Both the position numbers and the translations under genes were made by a program. 64,000 bases of DNA, from the NCBI GenBank assembly GCA_934273635.1, contig CAKQSV010000005.1:1-64000 (forward strand). Direction: 5' to 3'. Origin of the DNA: an uncultured Alphaproteobacteria bacterium. GTDB taxonomy: Bacteria > Pseudomonadota > Alphaproteobacteria > RF32 > CAG-239. Below the pieces are notes generated by a model. It did not search any database, was not told the DNA's origin, and saw only the letters and a list, made by a program, of their open reading frames with translations. Shown one piece after another: positions 19,072 through 28,531 of this stretch (position 1 is the stretch's first letter; the number at the start of each line of letters is the position of its first letter).

Positions 19072-19815
19072 TTATTTTCCTTTCTCAACACCAGCCAAGG
19101 TCTTAATCACCTCATTAGCCATCATCAGCCCGAAAATTGCGGTAATTGTCGGCAACGAGCCTAAGACATTGCGTTCTTCGGGATTAACGTTGACCACCAC
19201 CGCCTGCTTGCGTCGTTCGTCGGCCGGCTCATCAGAATAAACGCAACGCACTTTTTTAATATCCGCCCCGCGGCGGCGCAGTCTCTGCCGCAAATGTTTT
19301 GCCAAACCACAATTTTTGGTCTTGTCCAAAGTGCCCAGCTTAATAAACGAAGTATCCGTTCTGAGCGCCGCGCCCATAGACGAGATAAACGGAATTCCCC
19401 GCGCCAACAAAGCCTCTATCAAACAGCATTTAGAGTTCAGAGAATCAATCGCGTCAATCACAAAATCAACCTTTTCGTCAAGCAACGCCGGCAACGTGTC
19501 ATTATTAATAAAGACATCGCGCACCTCAACTTCGCAATGCGGATTAATATCAAGCACCCGCCCTTTAGCCACCTCAATTTTCTTACGCCCGACAGTCGAG
19601 CCCAACGCCAAAATCTGTCGATTGATATTGGTCTCGTCAAACACGTCAAAATCAACCAAAATCAAATGACCGACACCGGCGCGCGCCACAGCCTCCAAAG
19701 CATAACCGCCCACGGCGCCGACCCCTGCCACCATAACCGTTGCTTGTTGCAACGCCTCAATGCCTTGCTCACCGAGCAACAACCCCGTGCGCATTAATCT
19801 TGGTGATATTGACAT
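19072..19815 (-). CDS. tcdA: tRNA threonylcarbamoyladenosine dehydratase (ThiF/E1-like)
   Basis: ATP-dependent enzyme converting t6A37 of tRNA to its cyclic form. The 247-residue E1-like fold has the nucleotide motif VAGVGAVGGYALEAVARAG, FDETNINRQ and VDFVIDAIDSLNSK, as in TcdA/CsdL. The start at 19815 (MSISPRL) is chosen because GGAGGAG lies eight bases upstream. An in-frame codon at 19857 lacks a site, and one at 19794 would remove conserved residues. It overlaps the end of the TatD-like gene by 22 bp and abuts hydF, which is consistent with translational coupling. Another E1-like family member (a MoeB or ThiF type) is less likely given no sulfur-carrier gene nearby. Confidence 0.88.
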   Translation of the reverse strand: MSISPRLMRTGLLLGEQGIEALQQATVMVAGVGAVGGYALEAVARAGVGHLILVDFDVFDETNINRQILALGSTVGRKKIEVAKGRVLDINPHCEVEVRDVFINNDTLPALLDEKVDFVIDAIDSLNSKCCLIEALLARGIPFISSMGAALRTDTSFIKLGTLDKTKNCGLAKHLRQRLRRRGADIKKVRCVYSDEPADERRKQAVVVNVNPEERNVLGSLPTITAIFGLMMANEVIKTLAGVEKGK

Positions 19816-20543
19816 CCGATAAACTCCTCCGAATTTTGATAAATCTGCGTTGCCCACGCTTTGCCCGATATTTTCTCCAACGCGGCAATTATTTGTGCAA
19901 CCTCTTGCGGCTGTCCCTCTTTGCCTCGTTGCAAACTTTGCGACGGCGCGTCTGTTTCAACAAGCAGCCTTTGCGGATTTACCGCCGCCAAAATCTCGGG
20001 TAATGTCTTTTTTCGCAAAGACAAGGCGCTCAACCCGACATAACCGCCGCGCGCCATAATCTGTCGCAAAAATTCCACACTGCCGCCAAACGAGTGAATT
20101 ACAAATTTTTCAGGCATTTTGTCCCAATTATTCTGAAACCACGACTGCGCCCGCACCGCGTGCACAATCAGCGGTCGCTCCAAACTTTTGGCTAACTCAA
20201 TTTGTTCAACAAATACCTCACTTTGCAATGTTATATCTTTGTTTTTAAACAAATCTATACCGCACTCGCCAATCAAAGCCTGCGGAAACCGGCGTAAATA
20301 CATCGCCAACCGCTCTTTCCAATCGCGCAACGTTTCCGCCGCGTACCACGGATGAATTCCGAACGCCGGCACCACCACCTCTGGATATTCATCACACAAT
20401 ACCGCGACTTTTTCCCAGTCCGACACATTGGCGCTCACGCACACGAGCTTTTTGCACCCCGAGGCAATCGCAGCGTTAATAATATCTGTTGCATTACTTG
20501 ACTTATAGTCTTGCAAATGAATATGGGTATCTATAAACTGCAT
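19794..20543 (-). CDS. TatD-family metal-dependent hydrolase
   Basis: A 249-residue TIM-barrel metallohydrolase of the TatD family (3'-5' DNase or quality-control nuclease in characterised members). Metal-site motifs are present: DTHIHL at the N-terminus, GECGID (about 93-98), a His in LIVHAVRA, HSFGG and LLVETDAP. It starts the operon with tcdA and hydF. The gene is divergent from alr, whose start is 43 bp away. Which of several TatD paralogues this is, and its real substrate, cannot be judged. Confidence 0.88.
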   Translation of the reverse strand: MQFIDTHIHLQDYKSSNATDIINAAIASGCKKLVCVSANVSDWEKVAVLCDEYPEVVVPAFGIHPWYAAETLRDWKERLAMYLRRFPQALIGECGIDLFKNKDITLQSEVFVEQIELAKSLERPLIVHAVRAQSWFQNNWDKMPEKFVIHSFGGSVEFLRQIMARGGYVGLSALSLRKKTLPEILAAVNPQRLLVETDAPSQSLQRGKEGQPQEVAQIIAALEKISGKAWATQIYQNSEEFIGCQYHQD

Positions 20544-20585
20544 TTATTGTTTTCCGTTTTCAAACTCTAGGGATGATATGCTGAT

Positions 20586-21695
20586 ATGAGTATTTTGACA
20601 AGACCAATTTTAGAGATAAACCTCAACAATCTTGTATCCAACTACAAACTTTTGCAAAAACTGGCACCGCACGCCGAAGCCGCCGCCGTGGTCAAAGACG
20701 ACGCCTATGGTTTGGGCGCGGTCATGGTGGCGCAAACCTTATACGAAAAAGCGCAGTGTCGCTGTTTTTTTGTGGCGCACGGTATTGAGGGCGCCAAAAT
20801 CCGCGACGTTGCCCCCGACGCCAAAATTTATGTTTTGCAAGGCATCGGCGAAGATAGCTTAGATAACTTTATTGAGACGCGCCTGATTCCGGTCATCGGC
20901 TCGCCCGATATGTTTGAGTTTTGGAAACAAAATCGCATTTCAGGTATCAAACCGGCTATTCAAATTGAGACCGGCCTCAATCGACTGGGCTTTAGAGAAT
21001 CCGACCTTGAAAACCTGAGCGAAGCCGACCGCAATGAGTTTTCAGTAGTACTGTCGCATTTGGCGTGCGCCGATGAGCAAGGACATTTTATGAACGCGCA
21101 TCAACTTGATATGTTCAATTTTCTCAAAGACACTTATTTTCCCAACCTCAAAGCCACGCTTTCGGCCTCGGACGGCACGTTTTTGGGCGAGGATTTTCAG
21201 TTTGACATTGTGCGTCTCGGCGCCGCCATGTATGGCATTAACACCGCCCCTTATCGTGAAAACCAAATGAAGCCCGTTGTCTCGGTCAAAGCGCCGGTTT
21301 TGCAAATTGCCGCCCTGCCCAAAGGCGACTTTGTCGGCTATTCCGCCACTTATCGCGCCACCGACAACCGCCGCTTGGCGATTGTTTCAATCGGTTACGG
21401 CGACGGCGTTCCCCGCTCGCTGTCCAACACCGGCAAGGTGTTCTTCAACCTTTGTGACAAACTCCACGAGGCGCGCGTCATCGGTCGTCTGTCTATGGAT
21501 AACATCATTTGCGACGTGACCGGAATCGACAACCTGCAGGTCGGCGATATGGCGGACATCATCTCCGACTACTACACGCTTGACGACATCGCCCGCGACG
21601 CGCAAACCATCAGTTACGAGGTTTTGTCCCGCATTGGCAAAAACCCGCGCTTTATTCGCAAAATCAAATCTGTCGAAAACTTTGGCGAATTTTAA
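20586..21695 (+). CDS. alr: Alanine racemase
   Basis: PLP enzyme interconverting L- and D-alanine for peptidoglycan. The 369-residue sequence has the PLP lysine in AAVVKDDAYGLGA (Lys37), the catalytic Tyr region in GYGDGVPR and the downstream RLSMDNIICDVT. The active-site context KDDAYG differs from the common KANAYG, so a related racemase is possible, but every other motif fits. It lies upstream of serS in the same direction with a 102-bp gap and is divergent from the tatD-like operon. Confidence 0.9.
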   Translation: MSILTRPILEINLNNLVSNYKLLQKLAPHAEAAAVVKDDAYGLGAVMVAQTLYEKAQCRCFFVAHGIEGAKIRDVAPDAKIYVLQGIGEDSLDNFIETRLIPVIGSPDMFEFWKQNRISGIKPAIQIETGLNRLGFRESDLENLSEADRNEFSVVLSHLACADEQGHFMNAHQLDMFNFLKDTYFPNLKATLSASDGTFLGEDFQFDIVRLGAAMYGINTAPYRENQMKPVVSVKAPVLQIAALPKGDFVGYSATYRATDNRRLAIVSIGYGDGVPRSLSNTGKVFFNLCDKLHEARVIGRLSMDNIICDVTGIDNLQVGDMADIISDYYTLDDIARDAQTISYEVLSRIGKNPRFIRKIKSVENFGEF

Positions 21696-21797
21696 ATTTA
21701 CGGCTGAAAATTATAAAAATCGGGTTGTAATTTTCCGTCAATTCTGTTATTTTCGACAACGTTAATCATAAAACAACTAAATATAGGACAAATACAA

Positions 21798-23078
21798 ATG
21801 CTAGATATTAAATTTATTATCGAAAACAAACAACTCGTTCGCGAAGGGTTGGATAAAAAAGGCTACACCGATATTGATTTGGACAATTTAATATCCTTGC
21901 ACTCCGGCATTACCAAATTAAAAACCTCTTCTCAAGCCTTGGCAGAAGAGAAAAACAAGCTGAGCAACTCTATCAAATCAGCTTCGCCCGAGGAACGTCC
22001 CGCGATTATTGCCAAGAGTAAAGCTTTGGGCGAAGAGCTCAAAAAAGAACAAGACGAATTAGCCGCCGAACAAGAGAAATTTGACAACATTATGTTGCGC
22101 ATGCCCAACCTGCCCAGCCCGCAAACACCGGTTGGTCCGGACGAAAGCGGCAACGTTGTCATCCGCAAGGTCGGCGAACTCCCGCACTTTGACTTCAAAC
22201 CCCGCGACCACATGGAACTGTTGGATATTAATGACTGGGGCGAAATGGAACGCATTACCAAAGTTTGCGGCGCCCGTACCTATGCCATCAAAAACGAGTT
22301 GTCTCGTCTGGAATTGGCTATTCACATGATGGTGCTTGACAAATTGGCAGCCAACGGCTTCACCACCATTACCGTGCCGTCTTTGGCCAAACAAAAACCT
22401 TTGTACGGTATGGGCTACCTGCCGTTTTCGGGTGATGAAATTTATTATATGCCTTCTGATGACTTATATTTGTCCGGCACGGCTGAGTTGGTGCTCAACT
22501 CTTTGCGCGCTGATGAAATTTTGAGCGAGAACGACCTTCCGGTTCTTTACGCCGGTTTTTCACCGTGTTTCCGCCGCGAGGCAGGCGCCGCCGGCAAAGA
22601 CACCCGCGGTCTGGTTCGTGTTCACCAGTTTTTGAAGACCGAGCAGTTTGTCATTTGCAAAAACGACATTAACGAGAGCGAAAAATGGCACCAAAAACTT
22701 TTGCAACTGTCTGAAGAAGTCTTGCAAGATTTGGAATTGCCTTATCAGGTTTTGGAAATCTGCACCGGCGACATGGGCGCTCCGAAATATCGTCAATATG
22801 ACCTTGAGGCTTGGGTTCCGTCGCAAAACTGCTATCGCGAGACCCACTCTTGCTCTAACATTACCGATTGGCAGGCACGCCGCACCAACCTGCGTTACCG
22901 TGACAACGCCGACGGCAAAGTCAAATTTGCCCACACGCTCAACAACACCGGCATTGCCACCCCGCGCGCTTTGGTTCCGTTCATTGAGTGCCACCAAAAC
23001 GCCGACGGCACGGTTAATATTCCGGCCAAACTGCAGCCGTATATGGGCGGCAAAACCAAAATCGGCAAAGCCGCTTAA
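21798..23078 (+). CDS. serS: Seryl-tRNA synthetase
   Basis: Charges tRNA-Ser (and tRNA-Sec) with serine. The 426-residue class II enzyme has the N-terminal coiled-coil arm (about 30-110), LSGTAELVLNSL, motif 2 CFRREAGAAGKDTRGLVRVHQF, and a C-terminal motif 3 region with CSNITDWQARRTNLRYRD. Length is typical. AGGA lies upstream of the start. The gene ends with a strong intrinsic terminator. Confidence 0.96.
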   Translation: MLDIKFIIENKQLVREGLDKKGYTDIDLDNLISLHSGITKLKTSSQALAEEKNKLSNSIKSASPEERPAIIAKSKALGEELKKEQDELAAEQEKFDNIMLRMPNLPSPQTPVGPDESGNVVIRKVGELPHFDFKPRDHMELLDINDWGEMERITKVCGARTYAIKNELSRLELAIHMMVLDKLAANGFTTITVPSLAKQKPLYGMGYLPFSGDEIYYMPSDDLYLSGTAELVLNSLRADEILSENDLPVLYAGFSPCFRREAGAAGKDTRGLVRVHQFLKTEQFVICKNDINESEKWHQKLLQLSEEVLQDLELPYQVLEICTGDMGAPKYRQYDLEAWVPSQNCYRETHSCSNITDWQARRTNLRYRDNADGKVKFAHTLNNTGIATPRALVPFIECHQNADGTVNIPAKLQPYMGGKTKIGKAA

Positions 23079-23098
23079 CCTGCTGTACCGACCGAATC

Positions 23099-23129
23099 AA
23101 AAGCCCGAAGGTCTCCCCTCGGGCTTTTT
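23099..23129 (+). terminator. Intrinsic terminator of serS
   Basis: AAAAGCCCGA pairs with TCGGGCTTTTT around a 10-base loop, 20 bp after the serS stop. Confidence 0.9.
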
Positions 23130-23165
23130 CTTATATCTCATGACTATATCTGTCCTCCCAATGCC

Positions 23166-23468
23166 TTACATGGAAGTAAGAACATCTTTATATAATTCAT
23201 AACCACACCATTGTAATAAAGACAAAGCATACCCATCAAAACTGGTAATCTCTAGAATAGAAATAGAAAAATAGATATATAAAATTTCATCAATATATTT
23301 ATTTCTGTATGATAATAACCACAAATTCATCACCACATAAAAGGTTATAGAGAGTACAAACGGCAAACGTCTCAATAAAAAATCACCCGAATAAACCACA
23401 TCGGAGAGAATAGCAGCAATTATTCCAACCACCACCTCACCGACAAAAAACAGACATACTTTTAACAT
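23166..23468 (-). CDS. Small membrane protein after the O-acetyltransferase gene
   Basis: A hydrophobic protein of about 100 residues with three likely membrane segments (LKVCLFFVGEVVVGIIAAIL, LPFVLSITFYVVMNLWLL and ILYIYFSISILEI). No family recognised. It lies about 50 bp after the AlgI-like gene on the same strand and may be part of that operon. The start is uncertain: ATG at 23468 is used here, with TTG at 23483 and GTG at 23471 as alternatives and no clear ribosome-binding site. Confidence 0.45.
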   Translation of the reverse strand: MLKVCLFFVGEVVVGIIAAILSDVVYSGDFLLRRLPFVLSITFYVVMNLWLLSYRNKYIDEILYIYFSISILEITSFDGYALSLLQWCGYELYKDVLTSM

Positions 23469-23517
23469 CACAAGCCAGCCCAACTCACCTATTATTCACA
23501 AAATTTACTCTCAACGC

Positions 23518-24924
23518 TCAGAATCTGAAGTAAATGAACGGGTTATAGGTGGCGCTGGCCAAAGCCGCCGATGACAGCACAAACAGCGCGAACAGCCATA
23601 CATTAACCACCGTCCGCACCACTTTGCGCTCGTAAGGCACCGCCAGAATATTTTTAAACACCGGCATCGCCAACACCACGCCCACAATCATCATCAGCAA
23701 AAACTTGTTGTTAAAGCCGTAATCATAGCGTGGCAAATGGTCAACTGTTTGCAAATGCAACATGCGCAAAATATAATCAAAGGCAAAATGCAAATCCGGC
23801 GCGCGGAAAATAATCATCCCGCACACAATCACCATCAAGGCGTAAATGTGCCGCAAAACCGTTGTCGCCAACTTGTCCTGACGTTCTTTGTTCCACCCGA
23901 CAAAGCGCTCAAACACAATAAACACGCCGTTCCACACGCCCCAAATCACAAAAGTCCAGGCCGCGCCGTGCCAAATACCCGTGACCAAGAACACCAAAAA
24001 CAAATTGATGTAAGTTCGCGCCGAAGAAATCCGGTTGCCCCCGAGCGGAATATAAAGATATTGCTTAAACCACGTGGCGAGCGAGATATGCCACCGCCGC
24101 CAAAACTCGGTGATTGATTTTGAAATATACGGATAATCAAAGTTTTCCATAAACCGAAAACCAAACATCATCCCCAAACCGATTGCCATATCCGAATAGC
24201 CCGAAAAGTCAAAATACAACTGCAAACAATAGCCAATCGCCCCAATCCACGAAACCCCGAACGAAATTTGATCGATACTCTGCTCAAAAATCTTGTCGAC
24301 CGTCAGCGCCAACGTGTTAGCAATCAGCACCTTTTTCGCCAACCCCATAATAAAGCGCTTTAGCCCGCGCACCACCATATCAAACTTAAGGTTGCGATTG
24401 TCAATCTGTCCGCAAATATCGTGATATTTAACAATCGGCCCCGCCACCAACTGCGGAAACAACACAATAAACAGCGCCAGTTTATAAACATCTTTCTGCG
24501 CCGGCACCTCGCCGCGATAAACATCTATCAAATACGACATTGCCTGAAAGGTATAAAAAGAAATTCCGAGCGGCATCACCACATCAATAAAATCAAAATC
24601 CACCGCCAACACCGCGTTCAGATTGTCTATCACAAAATCAAAATACTTAAAATAAAACAAAAAGCCCAAATCGGCAGTGATACTCAGCGCCAAAACCCAT
24701 TTTTTGTGCGTTGCAGTCTTGCATTTTTCCACCCCCAACGCTCCATAATAGTTAATGGCGATGGTCATAATCATAATCGCCAGATAACGCAAATCTCCAA
24801 ACGAATAAAAAATCACGCTGGCAATCAGCAACACATAGTTGCGCACCTCTTTTTTGGCAAAAAAGTAGGCGAACATCAAAATCGGCATAAACACAAACAA
24901 AAATGTCATTGAACTAAACAGCAT
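23518..24924 (-). CDS. MBOAT-family O-acyltransferase (AlgI/DltB-like)
   Basis: A 468-residue polytopic membrane enzyme that passes acyl (usually acetyl) groups across the inner membrane for modification of a surface polymer. It shows the AlgI pattern: an N-terminal FSSMTFLFVFMPI, FGDLRYL, LQLYFDFSGYSDMAIG, WRRWHISLATWFKQYLYIPLGGN and the catalytic-His region VTGIWHGAAWTF. The AlgX/AlgJ-like gene is 12 bp upstream, so the pair forms a typical O-acetylation module. No alginate biosynthesis genes are present, so the acceptor polymer (capsule, cellulose or peptidoglycan) is unknown. Confidence 0.92.
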   Translation of the reverse strand: MLFSSMTFLFVFMPILMFAYFFAKKEVRNYVLLIASVIFYSFGDLRYLAIMIMTIAINYYGALGVEKCKTATHKKWVLALSITADLGFLFYFKYFDFVIDNLNAVLAVDFDFIDVVMPLGISFYTFQAMSYLIDVYRGEVPAQKDVYKLALFIVLFPQLVAGPIVKYHDICGQIDNRNLKFDMVVRGLKRFIMGLAKKVLIANTLALTVDKIFEQSIDQISFGVSWIGAIGYCLQLYFDFSGYSDMAIGLGMMFGFRFMENFDYPYISKSITEFWRRWHISLATWFKQYLYIPLGGNRISSARTYINLFLVFLVTGIWHGAAWTFVIWGVWNGVFIVFERFVGWNKERQDKLATTVLRHIYALMVIVCGMIIFRAPDLHFAFDYILRMLHLQTVDHLPRYDYGFNNKFLLMMIVGVVLAMPVFKNILAVPYERKVVRTVVNVWLFALFVLSSAALASATYNPFIYFRF

Positions 24925-24936
24925 TTTCTCACTCCG

Positions 24937-26244
24937 TTATTCCTGCGGCACTTCTATATTGAGCAGACGCTCCAAAAACCTCTCACCGGTCTCAAAAACA
25001 AAAATATCCGGTTCAAAATCAACAATTTCATGCGCCATATACGGCAAATCATATCCTCGTCCGTACCCCACATAAATATGTTGCATTTCAGCAAAACTCT
25101 CGGCAACATACCAATTCATACGCAAAAACTGACTATCCGCAAAAAACACGGCTTTTAGCTTGCGGCTTTTATCTTCGAACGAAAAATCATAAAGTTCAAT
25201 TCGCTTATCTTTGTCTAATAATTTATAATCTTGATGAGCCGACGCTTTTTTGAGGGTAAAATTATCATAGGTCAAATCTTCAACCGGAAAAGTCGTATAA
25301 GCGTCTACCCCGAGCGCCGAGGCAATGTCCACATCAGCCTCAACTTTCGGCTCGATCACAAAGTCGCTTTCCTGCAACACCGGCAGACTCGGAAAATCGC
25401 GTTTCAGCGTCTTCATCATCGCCTGATATCCCACATACGCGCCACGCAAACTCCAGTGCGTGCCGGTTTTATAATAAAGAGTATAATGCCCCTTCTCTCG
25501 CTGCAGCGCGTCATAAACATCAATCAACGGCACGGTTGTATTGCGGCGCAAATAGTCCGTCAGTTGTGCCAAGCGCGAAACATCACCCGCTTTTTCATAA
25601 CCGTCAGGATAAAACTCGCCATACAAACTTTCTTTATCCGGCACCAACATAATATAAAACTTCATACCGTGTTTCGCCGTCCATTTTTGCAAAGCCTCGA
25701 CCTTATCCTTAATCTGCGCCAATTCTTTGTCTGAAAACAAGTTTCTGTTCTCAAACATCGCCACCGAGTTCCACCTTGTGGTGAACAACCAGTTTTCCTT
25801 CCCGTGCAAAGCCTTGTCGCTCTGTAATTTGCGGTTCAAAAACAAATTGAGTTTAGCATCAAGCGCAATCAGCCGCTCCCGTTGATTAAAATGATCATTA
25901 AACCAGTTTTCAAACGCGCGCCCGTAGTTAAAATTGAGTTGTCCGTCTTTCACCAACGGCTCATAAACCGCCAAAGTGCGATTTTCCTGCACACTGACCG
26001 TATCGTGATTAATTTTCAGCACCGGCACAAACATAGCGGCAATCACCGCGCACACAAACACAATATCAATACGCGAGTTGTTTTCCACAATCTTAAACTG
26101 CGCCAAATAATCCACCAACTTAAAGCAGCTCAGCCACCCCAAAGTCAAAAACACAATAAACAAGCAAACATCACGCTCATAAAAATCAGCGCTCCACCAC
26201 ATAAACAGGGCGGTCAAAACCAATGCAATAATTCGACGTTTCAT
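24937..26244 (-). CDS. AlgX/AlgJ-like SGNH acetyltransferase partner
   Basis: A 435-residue membrane-anchored periplasmic protein of the DHHW/AlgX-AlgJ family that would receive acetyl groups from the downstream AlgI-like protein. The N-terminus has membrane helices (about 5-45 and 60-80) with the domain on the far side. LVPDKESLYGEFYP, the His motif TGTHWSLRGAYVGY (about 258-271) and FFADSQF (probable nucleophile Ser, about 371-377) match the family. The Asp two residues before the triad His in AlgX (DTHW) is Gly here. Activity may therefore be altered or another Asp may substitute. It is first in the operon. Confidence 0.82.
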   Translation of the reverse strand: MKRRIIALVLTALFMWWSADFYERDVCLFIVFLTLGWLSCFKLVDYLAQFKIVENNSRIDIVFVCAVIAAMFVPVLKINHDTVSVQENRTLAVYEPLVKDGQLNFNYGRAFENWFNDHFNQRERLIALDAKLNLFLNRKLQSDKALHGKENWLFTTRWNSVAMFENRNLFSDKELAQIKDKVEALQKWTAKHGMKFYIMLVPDKESLYGEFYPDGYEKAGDVSRLAQLTDYLRRNTTVPLIDVYDALQREKGHYTLYYKTGTHWSLRGAYVGYQAMMKTLKRDFPSLPVLQESDFVIEPKVEADVDIASALGVDAYTTFPVEDLTYDNFTLKKASAHQDYKLLDKDKRIELYDFSFEDKSRKLKAVFFADSQFLRMNWYVAESFAEMQHIYVGYGRGYDLPYMAHEIVDFEPDIFVFETGERFLERLLNIEVPQE

Positions 26245-26323
26245 AAAACCAAAATCCTGATTAACCTTATCAGAACTTTTTTACCAGAAATCAAAACATT
26301 GTCAATCGTGCCGCCCAACTTAC

Positions 26324-27259
26324 TTACAAAAACTTTTTAATCTCGGCGCGAATAGTCTGCGACAACAACTTGCCCACATGCCCCTTGGCGGGCACAATCA
26401 CCAACCGCGACTGATTGGTGTTTTTTGCCAATTCATAAGCCCCCTGCAACGGACACAGCATATCCAATCGGTTATGAATCAGCACCATGGGAATATTTTT
26501 TATTTTTTTAATATTACGCATAATCTCGTTGCTTTTCAACCCGAAAGACGCCGCCGCGTATTGCGTATAAATACGGGCATAAGCCAAATCCACGGGGTCG
26601 ACCTCCTCCACCTCGCGCAAACAAGGGCGCAGCGAGCCGACCTGCCGTTCAAAATTTCCCCACAGACTCAACGCTTGTTTTTGCTTTTCAACTTCATCGG
26701 CGTTCAAAAGTTTAAGATAATATTCAGCCGGACGTTGCCAACTGCTCAGCGGCTTGCACAATTTTGCCATTATGTCGGGATAAAACAACGCGCATTGCTC
26801 ATCCATCCATTTGGCATTACGTTCATCTGCCAAAAAAATTTGCGACAGCACCATTTTTTGCACTCTGTCGGCATTGCGCTCCGCAAACAACAACATCAGC
26901 GTAGAAGCCCACGACCCGCCGTGCAACACGACTTTTCCCTCAACCTGCAAATATTCCAACAGCCGCCGCATATCAAACAAAATATCCTCAGTGGTATTGT
27001 GCCTCAGCTCGCCAAACGGCAGAGACTTGCCGCAACCGCGTTGATCAAACATAATCACCCGATATTTTTTAAGGTCAAACCAACGGGCACGTTGCGGATT
27101 AACCGCGCCCCCCGGACCGCCATGCGTGGTCAGCAACGGCATCCCGTTCGGATTACCATATTCGGCAAAATAAACCTCGTGCCCGTCTGCTTTGGGCAAA
27201 TATCCTTCATTAAAAGCCTTAGGCTCGCGCCATTTCTGCCACAAATCTTGCCAAATCAT
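26324..27259 (-). CDS. pip: Proline iminopeptidase-like alpha/beta hydrolase
   Basis: Cytoplasmic serine peptidase that removes N-terminal proline. At 311 residues it has the usual size, with oxyanion loop HGGPGG, DQRGCGKS, a nucleophile elbow GGSWAST (Ser at about 120), a cap domain and a C-terminal HNRLDMLCP (Asp) and KGHVG (His). All of these match Pip. It is monocistronic, convergent to nothing and divergent from nagB, 94 bp away. Confidence 0.88.
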   Translation of the reverse strand: MIWQDLWQKWREPKAFNEGYLPKADGHEVYFAEYGNPNGMPLLTTHGGPGGAVNPQRARWFDLKKYRVIMFDQRGCGKSLPFGELRHNTTEDILFDMRRLLEYLQVEGKVVLHGGSWASTLMLLFAERNADRVQKMVLSQIFLADERNAKWMDEQCALFYPDIMAKLCKPLSSWQRPAEYYLKLLNADEVEKQKQALSLWGNFERQVGSLRPCLREVEEVDPVDLAYARIYTQYAAASFGLKSNEIMRNIKKIKNIPMVLIHNRLDMLCPLQGAYELAKNTNQSRLVIVPAKGHVGKLLSQTIRAEIKKFL

Positions 27260-27353
27260 CTCAAATCCTTTAAGTTTTTTTTACCATTGATAGATATAAT
27301 ACAAAGTATATAGAAGATTCGTTTAAATTTTATTTCTTTCTAATGAGGTTGAT

Positions 27354-28154
27354 ATGAGAGTACTGATAAAACCGGATTATAACAGTTGCGCCAAATGGGC
27401 TGCTGAATACATTGTCTACAAAATCAAACTGCACCGCCCCACGGCTGACAAACCGTTTGTTTTAGGCTTACCGACCGGCTCCAGTCCGCTGGGAATTTAT
27501 CAGGAACTCATCAACCAAAATCGCGCCGGCAAAATATCGTTCCAAAACGTGGTCACCTTCAATATGGACGAATACCTCGGCTTGCCGCCCGACCACCCGC
27601 AAAGTTACCACGCTTTTATGTGGGAAAATTTCTTCAACCACATTGATATTAAACCCGAAAACGTTCACCTGCTTGACGGCATGACTAAAGATTACACCTC
27701 GGAATGCACCCGCTATGAACAGGCGATTAAAGACGCGGGCGGCGTCAATCTGTTTTTATGCGGCATCGGCACCGACGGTCACATTGCGTTTAACGAACCG
27801 GCATCGTCTTTCAGCTCCCGCACCCGCATTAAATTGCTCAAGCCCGAAACGATTATCGCTAACTCACGCTTTTTTGGCGGAGACGAAACTCTGGTTCCGC
27901 AAAAAGTTTTAACGGTGGGCATTGGCACCATTATGGACGCGGAAGAAGTTTTGCTCATAGCCTCCGGCTCCAACAAAACCGACGCCATCAAACAAACCAT
28001 TGAAGGCGGCATCAATCACCTTTGCCCCGCCAGTATTTTACAAATGCACGAACACGCCACCGTGGTTTGCGATGAATGCGCGGCCGACAAATTGCGCCCC
28101 GATACCATCAAATACTTCAAAAATATCGAACGAGCCAAAATGGTCACCAAATAA
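27354..28154 (+). CDS. nagB: Glucosamine-6-phosphate deaminase
   Basis: Converts glucosamine 6-phosphate to fructose 6-phosphate and ammonia in amino-sugar use. The 266-residue protein has GLPTGSSPLGIYQELI, the catalytic segment NMDEYLGLP and CGIGTDGHIAFNEPASSFSSRTR, all diagnostic. Length matches the family. GAGG lies upstream of the start. No nagA or transporter is adjacent. A repeat cluster follows at 28172-28510. Confidence 0.95.
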   Translation: MRVLIKPDYNSCAKWAAEYIVYKIKLHRPTADKPFVLGLPTGSSPLGIYQELINQNRAGKISFQNVVTFNMDEYLGLPPDHPQSYHAFMWENFFNHIDIKPENVHLLDGMTKDYTSECTRYEQAIKDAGGVNLFLCGIGTDGHIAFNEPASSFSSRTRIKLLKPETIIANSRFFGGDETLVPQKVLTVGIGTIMDAEEVLLIASGSNKTDAIKQTIEGGINHLCPASILQMHEHATVVCDECAADKLRPDTIKYFKNIERAKMVTK

Positions 28155-28171
28155 ACCTCAAAAAGAAACAT

Positions 28172-28510
28172 AGAATCTTCCCTAAATTTTTAGGGAAGAC
28201 GGATTTCTAAAGAAGACAGGAGTTAACAGCGAACATAGAAACCTTATCCCGCCTCTTTGAATTTTTAGAGAGGCAAGATTGCTCAGTAAATGCGACAGCA
28301 TTTGCGCTTAGCAATCTGGTGAGTTTAAAGTTATGTTCGGAGTTTTAATTAGGTGCTCTAAATACTAGTCTTTCCCTTACTTTAAACTCACCCCAACCCT
28401 CTCTAATAATTTAGAGAGGGAGGTTTCCCCGATCGTCATTGCGAGCCCGATAGGGCGAAGCAATCCAGTACCCTCCCCCTCGTCATTGCGCCCGGTCGCA
28501 ATGACGATTC
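28172..28510. repeat. Dispersed repeat element copy C, with palindromes and a REP-like repeat
   Basis: The gap after nagB holds no gene. It contains a palindrome (28176-28199, arms TCTTCCCTAAA; possibly also the nagB terminator) and a variable part. A hairpin follows (AGATTGCT, about 28277, with AGCAATCT, about 28310). The conserved segment of about 75 bp has 13-bp inverted ends GGTGAGTTTAAAG (28318-28330) and CTTTAAACTCACC (28380-28392). After it come the 24-bp palindrome at about 28399-28422 and CGTCATTGCGAG / CGAAGCAATCCAG copies to 28510. This is the best preserved copy for seeing the inverted ends. Confidence 0.8.
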
Positions 28511-28531
28511 AGGGGAATAGGTGAGAAATTT

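Noticed and set aside
26378..27313. 311-codon open frame antisense to pip
   Set aside because: The opposite strand has clear Pip motifs throughout. The antisense peptide is basic and low in motif content, as expected for a shadow frame.
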